Assembly (NCBI GenBank): GCA_902783085.1 | Contig: CACZPT010000072.1 | Span: forward strand, 1 to 18,285 | DNA length: 18,285 nt | Reading direction: 5' to 3' | Source of the DNA: an uncultured Methanobrevibacter sp. | GTDB lineage: Archaea > Methanobacteriota > Methanobacteria > Methanobacteriales > Methanobacteriaceae | Shown: positions 7,429-15,370 of the stretch, in pieces | Numbering within the stretch: position 1 is the first letter of the stretch | Layout of the letters: the number at the start of each line of letters is the position of its first letter | Position numbers and translations under genes: made by a program | The notes under the pieces: model-generated | What the model was told of the DNA's origin: nothing | The model's input: only the letters and a program-made list of their open reading frames with translations | Databases searched by the model: none

Positions 7429-7790
7429 TTTAACTACCTCAATTAGTTATACTATATATCAATATTAAATCTTAAAAAGTTAATGGATATTTTTAAACAC
7501 TCTACAAAATATAATGAAGAAACTATAATATAAAATACTGCCAATATGGTTACAGTCGCCACAAGAATTAAATACTTCAACAACTAATCAATGAAAATAA
7601 GCCAATATCTAATATTATTCCTGTTTCAGCTATAGTTTAATCAAATAATAAGATAATATTAGCTATTTTTTAAAAATAATTAATAAAATAACTTTTCTTA
7701 ATTAAAAATATAATACTTAAAAAATGCTACCATAAATTAATTAATAGACAATTGACATATACTTTAGTATTATTAATTCATGGTGATTTA
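7429..7790. other. 362-base divergent spacer between htpX and rfcS
   Basis: This spacer has no protein gene. The htpX end shows the Shine-Dalgarno site GAGGT (7440-7436, minus) and TATA-like blocks at 7447-7468. The centre holds a TATA-like block at about 7524-7538 and an inverted repeat with a T6 run (7609-7671), described separately. The rfcS end shows a TATA-like AAAAATATAATACTTAA at 7704-7719 and GGTGAT at 7782-7787. The rest is AT-rich without visible structure. Confidence 0.6.
7555..7671 (+). ncRNA. Candidate small RNA or leader with terminator-like hairpin
   Basis: A TATA-like block (about 7524-7538, ACTATAATATAAAATA) could start a plus-strand transcript near 7555-7560. CTAATATTAT (7609-7618) and ATAATATTAG (7653-7662) form a 10-bp stem with a 34-base loop, followed closely by T6 at 7666-7671. 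Promoter, body and terminator-like end together suggest a transcript of about 110 bases, with no C/D or H/ACA box that I can see. The stem is all A/T except one C-G pair, so chance is a real alternative. Start and function are inference. Confidence 0.2.
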
Positions 7791-8738
7791 ATGAGTGGAC
7801 CTTGGGTAGAAAAATATAGACCACAAAAACTAGAAGATATTGTAGGCCAAGAACATATAATAAACAGGCTTAAAAAATATGTTGGCGAAGAAAGCATGCC
7901 GAATTTAATGTTTACCGGACCTGCAGGTGTTGGAAAAACAACTACTGCATTGGCTTTAGTTAAATCCATTCTTGGAGAATATTGGAGACAAAATTTCTTA
8001 GAATTAAATGCCTCTGATGCAAGAGGAATTGATACTGTAAGAAATGATATTAAAAACTTTTGCAGATTAAAACCTGTTGGTGCCCCATTTAGAATAATCT
8101 TTTTAGATGAAGTAGATAACATGACTAAAGATGCCCAGCATGCATTGCGTCGTGAAATGGAAATGTATACTAAAACCGCTTCATTTATATTATCCTGTAA
8201 TTATTCTTCAAAAATAATTGATCCTATCCAATCCAGATGTGCTATTTTTAGATTTGCTCCAATTAAAGGTGAAGAAATAATAAATAGATTAAAATTTATC
8301 TGCGAATCTGAAAACTTTGAATATGATGATAAAGGAATTGAAACTATTGTATATTATGCTGAAGGAGATATGCGTAAAGCTGTAAATATTTTACAGGCAA
8401 CTGCTTCTGAAGGAGAAGGAATAAATGAAAATAATGTTTATGATGTAGTTTCAAAATCAAAACCCCAAGATATTTCAGATATGATTACAAAAGCACTAAC
8501 TGGAGACTTTATGGGCGCTAGAAAACTTCTACATGAAACCATGGTTTTACAAGGAACTAGTGGAGAAGATATGGTTTCTCAAATTTATCAAGAAGTCTCT
8601 AAAAGAGTGATTGATGGAAAAATGGATCCTGATTTTTATATTGATGTTATTGAAGCAATAGCTAATTGTGATTTTAGAATAAGAGAAGGTTCAAATCCAA
8701 GAATACAGTTAGAAGCTCTTTTAACAAAATTCTTATAA
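7791..8738 (+). CDS. rfcS: Replication factor C small subunit
   Basis: This 315-residue AAA+ subunit of the archaeal clamp loader opens PCNA and places it on primer-template DNA. RFC box II (PWVEKYRP) is at residues 4-11. Walker A GPAGVGKTT is at 43-51 and Walker B IIFLDEVD at 102-109. Sensor 1 is around SCNYSSKI and the SRC arginine-finger motif is at 148-150. The C-terminal collar is helical. No intein interrupts the gene, although archaeal rfcS genes sometimes carry one. A TTG at 7752 would add 13 residues, but the ATG at 7791 directly follows GGTGAT (7782-7787) and gives the standard N-terminus, so it is preferred. rfcL follows 12 bases after the stop, giving a clamp-loader operon divergent from htpX. 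Confidence 0.96.
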   Translation: MSGPWVEKYRPQKLEDIVGQEHIINRLKKYVGEESMPNLMFTGPAGVGKTTTALALVKSILGEYWRQNFLELNASDARGIDTVRNDIKNFCRLKPVGAPFRIIFLDEVDNMTKDAQHALRREMEMYTKTASFILSCNYSSKIIDPIQSRCAIFRFAPIKGEEIINRLKFICESENFEYDDKGIETIVYYAEGDMRKAVNILQATASEGEGINENNVYDVVSKSKPQDISDMITKALTGDFMGARKLLHETMVLQGTSGEDMVSQIYQEVSKRVIDGKMDPDFYIDVIEAIANCDFRIREGSNPRIQLEALLTKFL

Positions 8739-8750
8739 AAGGCTAGACAT

Positions 8751-10199
8751 ATGTTATGGACTGATAAATACCGACCGAAAACTCTAAAAGATGTTGTAGG
8801 CAATAATAAAGAGAAAAAAATAATCCAATCATGGGTTGATGGCTGGAAAGAAGGCAACCCTCAACAACCCCTACTTTTAGTCGGTCCGCCAGGAATTGGA
8901 AAAACAACTTTCGCTCATGCCATAGCCAGTGAATTTTCTGAATATGTTGAATTAAACGCTAGTGATAAACGTTCCCAAGATGCTCTTAAAAGAACGATTG
9001 GTGAGTCTTCATCATCAAGATCCCTATTTAGTGATGATTACAAACTAATAATTATTGATGAAGTAGATGGTATTCATGGAACTAACGACCGTGGTGGGGT
9101 TAGAGCTATTGGAGAAATAATTAAAACCTCCAAACATCCATTAATTTTAATAGCTAATGATTTTTATTCAAAAAGATTACAATCAATCAAGCCAAAATGC
9201 CAAGTCATTAAAATGTCTAAAGTAAGAAGTCCATCCATTAATAAAATGCTTAAAGACATTGCTAAAAAAGAAGGCATTGAATATGATAAAGATGCTTTAA
9301 AGGAATTAGCCAAAAAATCAAATGGTGATTTACGCTCAGCAATTAACTCTTTTCAAGCAATTGCAGATAACAATAAAGAATTAACAATTGAAGATGTTAA
9401 TAACATCACTACTAAAGACGATAGGTCAAGTATTATTGATGGTGTAATGGCAACTCTTAAAAGTAAAAACCCAAGACACGTTAAAGATGCCTTAAGAGTT
9501 GATGAAGAGCCAACACTTGTAATGGAGTATATTGCAGAAAATGTTGCCCGCGAATATACAAATAAAAATGAACTTAAAAAAGCTTATGAAAATTTATCAA
9601 ATGCTGATTTATACTTTGGAAGAGCTCGAAGAACTAGAAATTATGGTTACTGGAAATATGCAACTGATTTTATGGGAATTGGTGTTAGTGCATCTAAAAA
9701 AGAAACCTATAAAAAGTTTACACCAATTAGAAGCCCGACTGTATTTACATTAATGGGAAGAAACCGTGGAAAAAGAAATTTAAGAGACAATATTGCTGAT
9801 AAAATGTCTGAAAAAATGCATATTTCAAATACTGTGGCTATTTCAATGTTTCCTTATCTTGAAATAATGTTTAAAAATGATGAACTTGCATGGGAAATTT
9901 CTGACTTTTTAGGTTTGGAAACAGATGAAATTAAACGTTTTAGGAAAAAAGTGATTCCTAAAAAAGTCATTAAAAAGATGGAAAAGCAAAAAGAGAAAAT
10001 GCGTATTGAAGAGCGTGATTTAAGAGCTGAAGAGCTTAAAAATCAAATGTTAGCTGGAATTCCTCAAGAAGAAGAAAATGTTGAAGATATACAACAAGAA
10101 ACATTATTCGATGTAAAAGAAGAGCCTGAAGAAGTTGAAGAAAAACCTAAAAAAAGCAAAAAGAAAACTGATAAGCAAACATCACTTTTTAACTTTTAA
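8751..10199 (+). CDS. rfcL: Replication factor C large subunit
   Basis: This 482-residue large subunit of the archaeal clamp loader works with RfcS to load PCNA. The N-terminal RFC box WTDKYRP (3-9) is followed by Walker A GPPGIGKTT (45-53) and Walker B IIIDEVDG (100-107). A collar domain follows. The tail after about 420 is Lys/Glu-rich, first a basic coiled-coil-like stretch and then an acidic linker. The extreme C-terminus QTSLFNF (476-482) is a PIP-box that binds PCNA. A second, weaker match QETLFDV (449-455) sits 20 residues before it. The start at 8751 gives the standard N-terminus, though the Shine-Dalgarno site is poor (AAAAGG, about 8737-8742), so translation may depend on rfcS upstream. 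The last 11 bases overlap the end of the oppositely oriented gene that follows. Confidence 0.95.
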   Translation: MLWTDKYRPKTLKDVVGNNKEKKIIQSWVDGWKEGNPQQPLLLVGPPGIGKTTFAHAIASEFSEYVELNASDKRSQDALKRTIGESSSSRSLFSDDYKLIIIDEVDGIHGTNDRGGVRAIGEIIKTSKHPLILIANDFYSKRLQSIKPKCQVIKMSKVRSPSINKMLKDIAKKEGIEYDKDALKELAKKSNGDLRSAINSFQAIADNNKELTIEDVNNITTKDDRSSIIDGVMATLKSKNPRHVKDALRVDEEPTLVMEYIAENVAREYTNKNELKKAYENLSNADLYFGRARRTRNYGYWKYATDFMGIGVSASKKETYKKFTPIRSPTVFTLMGRNRGKRNLRDNIADKMSEKMHISNTVAISMFPYLEIMFKNDELAWEISDFLGLETDEIKRFRKKVIPKKVIKKMEKQKEKMRIEERDLRAEELKNQMLAGIPQEEENVEDIQQETLFDVKEEPEEVEEKPKKSKKKTDKQTSLFNF

Positions 10200-10866
10200 C
10201 TTTTTCAATATAATCTCTTGCTTTTAAAACATTTTCTCTGTATTGTGGAGCCACATTCTCTAAAAATTCCATAAATGAAAAAGCTAACTCATCCCTTTCA
10301 TAATCCATTAGTTTATCTTGACCATCCATTTTTAAAAATGAATTAATCCAGTTTAGAGAAACATTGATTAATGGATAAATTTCATTATCTTTTTTTGAAA
10401 ATTCTAAACCTTCACCCTTAAATATAGTTGAAAAAATACTATTTACTTCATCATCCAATACAACAGGATTAACAATTAAATCATAATCCCCATCAAAAAC
10501 TAGTTTAACACCATATTTACGTGTATATGGCTCCATGAGTAAATTTATTAAATAATTATCTTCAGGTACTAATATTGTGCTATTTGGCTTAATATCTGAT
10601 AGTGATTTTGAAGCTTTAAGACAGATTTTTTGAAATAAAGAGTTTCTTACAACTTCCATTTTAGGATATTGTTTGTAAAAAATTTCTTGACGTTTTCTTG
10701 AAAACTTTGAAAATCTTAAATTATTAATATAGATTTTATTTGGAGTATATGAAATAAAACGGCTGTCAACCCCAATTATTTTTAGAAATTTCAATACATC
10801 TTTTTTAGAATCTCCAAATTCAGGTGTATCATTATTAAAATTATTTAAATCAAATAAAAAATCCAT
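10189..10866 (-). CDS. Conserved-looking protein of unknown function, partner of aroE
   Basis: I do not recognise this 225-residue protein. It has no signal peptide and no membrane segment, one Cys (in KICLKAS) and many Lys/Phe/Tyr residues, so it is probably a soluble cytoplasmic protein. The N-terminal quarter is acidic and then basic (RFSKFSRKRQEIF, about 51-63). The middle has an alternating strand-like pattern (NSTILVPEDNYLINLL; KLVFDGDYDLIVNPVVLDDEVNSIF). The C-terminus is helical and ends ENVAPQYRENVLKARDYIEK. The C-terminal pattern faintly recalls the tails of archaeal PP-loop ATPases, but no SGGxDS-type P-loop is present, so I would not name it so. Its ATG lies 6 bases after the aroE stop with GGTAAAT upstream, so it is the second gene of an aroE operon. 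Its last 11 bases overlap the end of rfcL on the other strand. Confidence 0.8.
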   Translation of the reverse strand: MDFLFDLNNFNNDTPEFGDSKKDVLKFLKIIGVDSRFISYTPNKIYINNLRFSKFSRKRQEIFYKQYPKMEVVRNSLFQKICLKASKSLSDIKPNSTILVPEDNYLINLLMEPYTRKYGVKLVFDGDYDLIVNPVVLDDEVNSIFSTIFKGEGLEFSKKDNEIYPLINVSLNWINSFLKMDGQDKLMDYERDELAFSFMEFLENVAPQYRENVLKARDYIEKVKS

Positions 10867-10872
10867 ATTTAC

Positions 10873-11724
10873 CTATCCTAAGTTTAATGTATTTTTTAAA
10901 GCTTCTTCCATTACATCAATTGGTGCTTTTTTACCAGTCCAGATTTCAAAGCTTTCAGCACCTTGATACAATAACATTTTAATTCCATAAACTGGTTTAG
11001 CACCTGCTTTGATTGCTTGTTTAAGTAATGTAGTTTCCAAAGGGTTATAAACTGCATCAAAAACAACCAAATCTTCATGCATAAATTCACTAGTTGTTAT
11101 TGGATTATCATCAATATTTGGATACATTCCAACCGGAGTTGTATTAATTAAAATATCTGTATCCTTTATATAATCATTGATTTTAGATATTGAATCTGAT
11201 TTTGCATTAGTAATTAACTCTGATTTTAAAACATCCCCAATTAGATTATCTGCCTTTTGGGTATTTCTATTTAAAATAGTTAAGCTATTAACACCATATT
11301 TTGCAAGATAAAAAGATATTGCTCTAGATGCACCTCCAGCACCTGCAACTAAAACATTTTTATCTTTAACAGAAGTTACTTCCTCAATAGCTTTTATAGC
11401 TCCAATACCATCAGTATTATAACCTTTTAAGTTTTTAAAATCTATTGTATTAACAGCACCTATTAACTGGGCAACCCCATCAATTTCATCCAAATAATTC
11501 ATTACATCAATTTTATGAGGAATAGTAACATTAAATCCATTAATATTTAATCCACAAGCTCCATTAATCGCATTTTTTAAATCTTTGGGATTAACATCAA
11601 ATGCAACATAAGCATAATCCATATTTAACTTTTTAAAAGCGGCATTATGCATCGGTGGTGAAAAACTATGTTCAACAGGATGTCCAATTAAACCCACAAT
11701 ATTTGTACTACCTTTTATATCCAT
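10873..11724 (-). CDS. aroE: Shikimate dehydrogenase (NADP+)
   Basis: This 283-residue enzyme reduces 3-dehydroshikimate to shikimate in the pathway to chorismate and the aromatic amino acids. The substrate site is seen as GHPVEHSFSPPMHN (14-27). The catalytic Lys is K71 in NVTIPHK and the catalytic Asp is D105 in YNTDG. The dinucleotide loop is GAGGASRA (128-135), and NRN (152-154) is the NADP-selecting segment. The C-terminal MLLYQGAESFEIWTG is also family-typical. Length is normal and no key residue is missing. No Shine-Dalgarno site precedes the ATG, and a TATA block lies only about 29 bases upstream, so the transcript may be leaderless or nearly so. It is divergent from hisS across 96 bases and is followed after 6 bases by the unknown 225-residue gene. 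Confidence 0.96.
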   Translation of the reverse strand: MDIKGSTNIVGLIGHPVEHSFSPPMHNAAFKKLNMDYAYVAFDVNPKDLKNAINGACGLNINGFNVTIPHKIDVMNYLDEIDGVAQLIGAVNTIDFKNLKGYNTDGIGAIKAIEEVTSVKDKNVLVAGAGGASRAISFYLAKYGVNSLTILNRNTQKADNLIGDVLKSELITNAKSDSISKINDYIKDTDILINTTPVGMYPNIDDNPITTSEFMHEDLVVFDAVYNPLETTLLKQAIKAGAKPVYGIKMLLYQGAESFEIWTGKKAPIDVMEEALKNTLNLG

Positions 11725-11746
11725 ATATTTAAATTAGACAAACAAA

Positions 11747-11813
11747 CTTATAAATATTAAATTTTATTAACTTTAATCACCAAATTTTTATTATAAGATA
11801 TTTATTTTAGGAG
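11747..11813. promoter_or_regulatory. Divergent promoter region of aroE and hisS
   Basis: TTATAAATATT (11749-11759) is a good TATA box read on the plus strand, and its complement AATATTTATAA is equally good for the minus strand. From one centre near 11754, starts would fall near 11780 for hisS, leaving a leader of about 40 bases that includes AGGAG at 11809-11813. For aroE the start would fall near 11728, only a few bases before the ATG. A further TATA-like TATTATAAG at 11789-11797 is too close to the hisS start to keep its Shine-Dalgarno site. Sharing of one TATA block is inference. Confidence 0.4.
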
Positions 11814-11820
11814 AACAAAC

Positions 11821-13116
11821 ATGGAATTTACAAGACCAAGAGGTACAAGAGATTTTTTATTTGAAGAAATGGCTGAGAGAAAAAAAGCAGAAAGTACCTT
11901 AAGATATATATTTGAAAATTATGGTTATCAAGAAATCAAAACACCTTTATTTGAAGAATTAAAACTTTTCACAACAAAATCTGGAGAAGAAATTGTTGAT
12001 CAATTATATAACTTTAAAGATAAATCCGATAGAGAATTAACTCTAAGACCTGAAATTACCGCCCCAGTAGCTAGACTATACTTAAATGAACTTGAAAAAA
12101 CAGCTGCAAAACCTATTAAACTTTATTATTATGGTAGTTGTTTTAGATATGAAAGACCTCAAAAAGGAAGGTTCAGACAATTCTGGCAATTTGGTTGTGA
12201 ATTAATCGGTGCTAAATCACCTCAAGGTGAAGCAGAAGTAATTGCAATGTGCAGCGATTCAATTCAAGCATTAGGTATAACCGGTGCTGATGTTAATATT
12301 AATCATTTAGGTATTATTCGTGGATTATTTAAACATTTTGAAGTTGATGTAAAAACACAGAGAGAATTAATGGTTATTATTGATAAAGGAGATAAAAATT
12401 TATTAAAAGAATCATTAAGTGGAGACAATCCAGTTATTTCAAACGATGAACTAAACCAAATATTACTCAAATTAATTGATTTAGTTGGAAGTAAAGATAT
12501 ACTTAGAGATGTTTGGGAATTAATAAAACCTTATGAAGAGTCAAAAGAAGCATTTGATGAGTTAAAAGAACTTGTTGAACTTTTAGATAACTTTGATATG
12601 GATAATTATACATTAAACTTAGGTGTTGCAAGAGGACTTGATTACTACACAGGCATTGTTTTTGAAATCTATGTTTCTGGTCTTGGTGCACAAAAACAAG
12701 TTTGTGGTGGAGGAACTTACAGCTTAATTAAAGTATTTGGTGGAAAAGAAGTTGAATCCACTGGTTTTGCACTTGGTTTTGATAGGTTAATGAATGCAAT
12801 AGAAGAATTAACCGAAAAAGAAGAGAAAAAATCACACCTTGATGTTTATGTTGCACCAATATCTGAAGAAGTTCGTCCTAAAGCTTATGAAATAACCCAA
12901 ATGCTTAGAAGAAATGGATTAAAAACCGATGTTGACCTAAACGGTAAAAAATTCAAGAAATTAATGAATTATGCTGATAAAATTAAAGTTGAAAAAATAG
13001 TTATTATTGGAGATAAAGACTTAAAAGAAGGAAAAGTCACCATTAAAGATATGGATAGTGGTAATCAAGAATTAGTAGCTATTGAAGACATCATCAATTT
13101 TTTAAAAGAGGAATAA
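11821..13116 (+). CDS. hisS: Histidyl-tRNA synthetase
   Basis: This 431-residue class II aminoacyl-tRNA synthetase charges tRNA-His. Motif 1 begins after RGTRDF (7-12), and TLRPE is at 74-78. Motif 2 is seen as YYYGSCFRYERPQKGRFRQF (102-121). The two histidine-specific motifs are LGVARGLDYYTG (267-278) and GGGTYS (296-301). Motif 3 is STGFALGFDRL (313-323). The C-terminal anticodon-binding domain runs from about 338 to the end. This length and the motifs mark a true HisRS rather than the HisZ paralogue, which lacks an anticodon domain. AGGAG at 11809-11813 supports the ATG. It leads a tight operon with hisI, the PIN-ATPase and the TIM-barrel gene; the hisI start comes one base after the stop. 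Confidence 0.97.
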   Translation: MEFTRPRGTRDFLFEEMAERKKAESTLRYIFENYGYQEIKTPLFEELKLFTTKSGEEIVDQLYNFKDKSDRELTLRPEITAPVARLYLNELEKTAAKPIKLYYYGSCFRYERPQKGRFRQFWQFGCELIGAKSPQGEAEVIAMCSDSIQALGITGADVNINHLGIIRGLFKHFEVDVKTQRELMVIIDKGDKNLLKESLSGDNPVISNDELNQILLKLIDLVGSKDILRDVWELIKPYEESKEAFDELKELVELLDNFDMDNYTLNLGVARGLDYYTGIVFEIYVSGLGAQKQVCGGGTYSLIKVFGGKEVESTGFALGFDRLMNAIEELTEKEEKKSHLDVYVAPISEEVRPKAYEITQMLRRNGLKTDVDLNGKKFKKLMNYADKIKVEKIVIIGDKDLKEGKVTIKDMDSGNQELVAIEDIINFLKEE

Positions 13117-13117
13117 A

Positions 13118-13525
13118 ATGGAAATAAATTTTAGACGAGAAATTAATGGAGAAAAATTAATTACAGCAGTTGCACAGGATGCTAAAACTGGTGAAATTTT
13201 AATGCTAGCCAATATGAATAAAGAAGCTTTAGAAAAGACAATCGAAACAGGTAAAGCTCATTATTGGAGTACATCAAGAAATAAACAATGGTTTAAAGGA
13301 GAAAGCTCAGGACATATACAAGAAGTTGAAGAAATACTTGTAGATTGTGATATGGATGCAATTGTTTTAAAAATAAAACAAAATGGTGCAGCTTGTCATG
13401 AAGGATATTATTCCTGCTTTTTTAGAAAATTAAAAACTGAAAATTCATTAGATATTGATAATTTAGATGATGACGACTTGGAATTAAATCAAAAAAGAAT
13501 TATCAATCCTGATGACGTGTATTAA
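13118..13525 (+). CDS. hisI: Phosphoribosyl-AMP cyclohydrolase
   Basis: This 135-residue enzyme opens the adenine ring of phosphoribosyl-AMP, the third step of histidine biosynthesis. The family core is visible as AHYWSTSRNKQWFKGESSG (47-65). Metal-binding DCDMD (76-80) follows, then the cysteine pattern GAACHEGYYSCFF (90-102), with C77, C93 and C100 as likely zinc ligands of the dimer. It is the stand-alone HisI domain; the HisE (pyrophosphohydrolase) domain is absent and is expected elsewhere, as is usual in archaea. The acidic tail after residue 110 is not part of the core. GAGG (13108-13111) inside the end of hisS serves as the Shine-Dalgarno site. Its end touches the start region of the next gene, so translation is probably coupled. 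Confidence 0.95.
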   Translation: MEINFRREINGEKLITAVAQDAKTGEILMLANMNKEALEKTIETGKAHYWSTSRNKQWFKGESSGHIQEVEEILVDCDMDAIVLKIKQNGAACHEGYYSCFFRKLKTENSLDIDNLDDDDLELNQKRIINPDDVY

Positions 13526-13526
13526 A

Positions 13527-15365
13527 ATGAAAACAATAATTCCCGATACAAGTGCTGTGATAATAGGTGCTGTAAGTAAAATACTTGAAAAAGAAGACCT
13601 AGATTATCCTGAAATCATTGTTCCCGAAGCTGTTGTTTGTGAACTTGAACATCAAGCAAATGCCAATAGAAAAGAAGGAATTAATGGATTAGTTGAATTG
13701 CAACACTTACAAGACCTTCAAGATGAAGGCGAACTTGCAGTTACATTTAAAGGAAAAAGACCCACCAATTATGATATTAGATATGCAAAAAGTGGCGAAA
13801 TTGATGCTATAATCAGAGATCTTGCTAAATCTGAATTCGGAACATTAATTACAAATGATAAAGTTCAGGCAGAAACTGCAAAAGCACAGGGAATTCCAGT
13901 TTATTATTTTCACCAGAAATATATTGAAAAACCTCTTTCAATAGCTAAATTTTTTGATGAAAATACAATGTCTGTTCATTTAAAAGAAAATGTTGTTCCT
14001 ATGGCTAAAAAGGGAACACCTGGAAATATCAAGTTTATTAAACTATCCGATGAAAAATATAACCACACTAAACTTCAAGAGATTATTGATGAAATTATTG
14101 ATAAATCAAGAAATGATGCTAAAACTTATCTGGAATCTGATAAAAACGGTTCGATTGTTGTTCAATCAAGAGAATATAGAATTTCAATTGCTACACCACC
14201 ATTTTCAGAAGCTATAGAGATAACTGCTATTAGACCTGTCGCAAATATCGATTTATCCCAATACGATTTAAGTGATAAGTTAATGGACAGAATTAATACC
14301 AATGCAGAAGGTATTTTAATTTCCGGGTCTCCAGGAGCAGGAAAATCAACCTTTGTTCAAGCTATTGCAAAATATTACTCCAAACAACTAAATAAAATTG
14401 TTAAAACAATGGAATCACCTAGAGACTTGCAATTACCTGATGAAATAACACAATATGCGCCACTTGAAGGGAGCATGGAAAATACAGCCGATGTGTTACT
14501 TCTTGTAAGGCCAGATTACACGATTTATGATGAACTTAGGAAAAATCATGACTTTAACATCTTTGCAGATATGCGTTTAGCCGGTGTTGGAATGATAGGT
14601 GTTGTTCATGCAACTAGGCCAATAGATGCAATACAGAGAATTGCTTCAAGAGTTGAACTTGGCGTTATACCTTCCATTGTAGATACAAGCATTTATATTG
14701 AAAATGGAGAAGTTAAGTGTGTTTATGAAACAAAAATGACTGTTAAAGTACCAAGCGGTATGAAAGAAGCAGATCTTGCAAGACCAGTTATTGAAGTTCG
14801 TGACTTTGAAAGTGGAGAGCTTAAAAACGAAATTTACACTTATGGTGAGCAGACAATAGTTATGGACTTGGATTTAATAAATAATCGAAATGATGAGAGT
14901 AATTCTAAATCTTATGTTGATATGATTGCTGAAAAAGAAATATTAAGACAGATTAAAAAGCTTTTACCTAAAAAATCTAAAGTACAAGTTGAAGTCATAT
15001 CACCGAATAGGGCTAATATCTATATTGAAGAAGATTTAATTCCAAAAATTATTGGTAAAAACGGTAAAAGAATAGCTGAAATAGAACAAAAAGTCGGTAT
15101 TAGCTTAGGTGTGGAAGCAATTGAAGAATCTGTTGATAAAACTCCATTTGAAATAGATATTATTCACACTAAAAAACAATTGATCTTAGATTTGGGAAGA
15201 GAAAATGGGCGGGAAAACTTTGATATTTTAATTGGAGGAGAATATTTGCTTACTGCAACTACTTCTAAAAAAGGAGAAATTAAAATAAAAAATGGAATTG
15301 AACTATCTGATTTTATTATTGAAGCTATTGAAATGGGATTTGAAATTACAGCAGTTAGAAAGTGA
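13527..15365 (+). CDS. PIN-domain / P-loop ATPase / KH-domain protein (COG1855 type)
   Basis: This 612-residue protein has three recognisable parts. An N-terminal PIN nuclease-like domain spans about 1-130, with likely metal acids D7 (IIPDTS), E39 (VCELEHQ), D94 (EIDAII) and D111 (TNDK). The centre is a PilT/VirB11-like ATPase with Walker A GSPGAGKST at 267-275 and a later VVHATRP segment. Near the C-terminus lies a KH RNA-binding domain with the loop IIGKNGKR (GKNG at 510-513) and a small following domain. The architecture is widespread in archaea and its cellular role is not established; RNA cleavage or remodelling is the natural inference. An in-frame ATG at 13512 adds five residues, but 13527 puts the PIN strand (MKTIIPDTS) at the N-terminus as in the family; neither has a strong Shine-Dalgarno site. 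It sits between hisI and a TIM-barrel gene in the hisS operon. Confidence 0.9.
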   Translation: MKTIIPDTSAVIIGAVSKILEKEDLDYPEIIVPEAVVCELEHQANANRKEGINGLVELQHLQDLQDEGELAVTFKGKRPTNYDIRYAKSGEIDAIIRDLAKSEFGTLITNDKVQAETAKAQGIPVYYFHQKYIEKPLSIAKFFDENTMSVHLKENVVPMAKKGTPGNIKFIKLSDEKYNHTKLQEIIDEIIDKSRNDAKTYLESDKNGSIVVQSREYRISIATPPFSEAIEITAIRPVANIDLSQYDLSDKLMDRINTNAEGILISGSPGAGKSTFVQAIAKYYSKQLNKIVKTMESPRDLQLPDEITQYAPLEGSMENTADVLLLVRPDYTIYDELRKNHDFNIFADMRLAGVGMIGVVHATRPIDAIQRIASRVELGVIPSIVDTSIYIENGEVKCVYETKMTVKVPSGMKEADLARPVIEVRDFESGELKNEIYTYGEQTIVMDLDLINNRNDESNSKSYVDMIAEKEILRQIKKLLPKKSKVQVEVISPNRANIYIEEDLIPKIIGKNGKRIAEIEQKVGISLGVEAIEESVDKTPFEIDIIHTKKQLILDLGRENGRENFDILIGGEYLLTATTSKKGEIKIKNGIELSDFIIEAIEMGFEITAVRK

Positions 15366-15370
15366 TTAAA

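Noticed and set aside
7752..7790. TTG start that extends RfcS by 13 residues
   Set aside because: The ATG at 7791 follows GGTGAT directly and gives the family-typical N-terminus; the TTG has no ribosome site and the extra residues are unrelated to the family.
9532..9753. Plus-strand 73-codon frame inside rfcL
   Set aside because: It is out of frame with a certain gene and has no motif or separate start signal.
7791..10199. Possible intein in rfcS or rfcL
   Set aside because: Both proteins have normal length and uninterrupted P-loops, with no splicing-junction motifs.
13990..14217. 75-codon frame inside the PIN-ATPase gene
   Set aside because: It is a shadow frame in a well-supported coding region.
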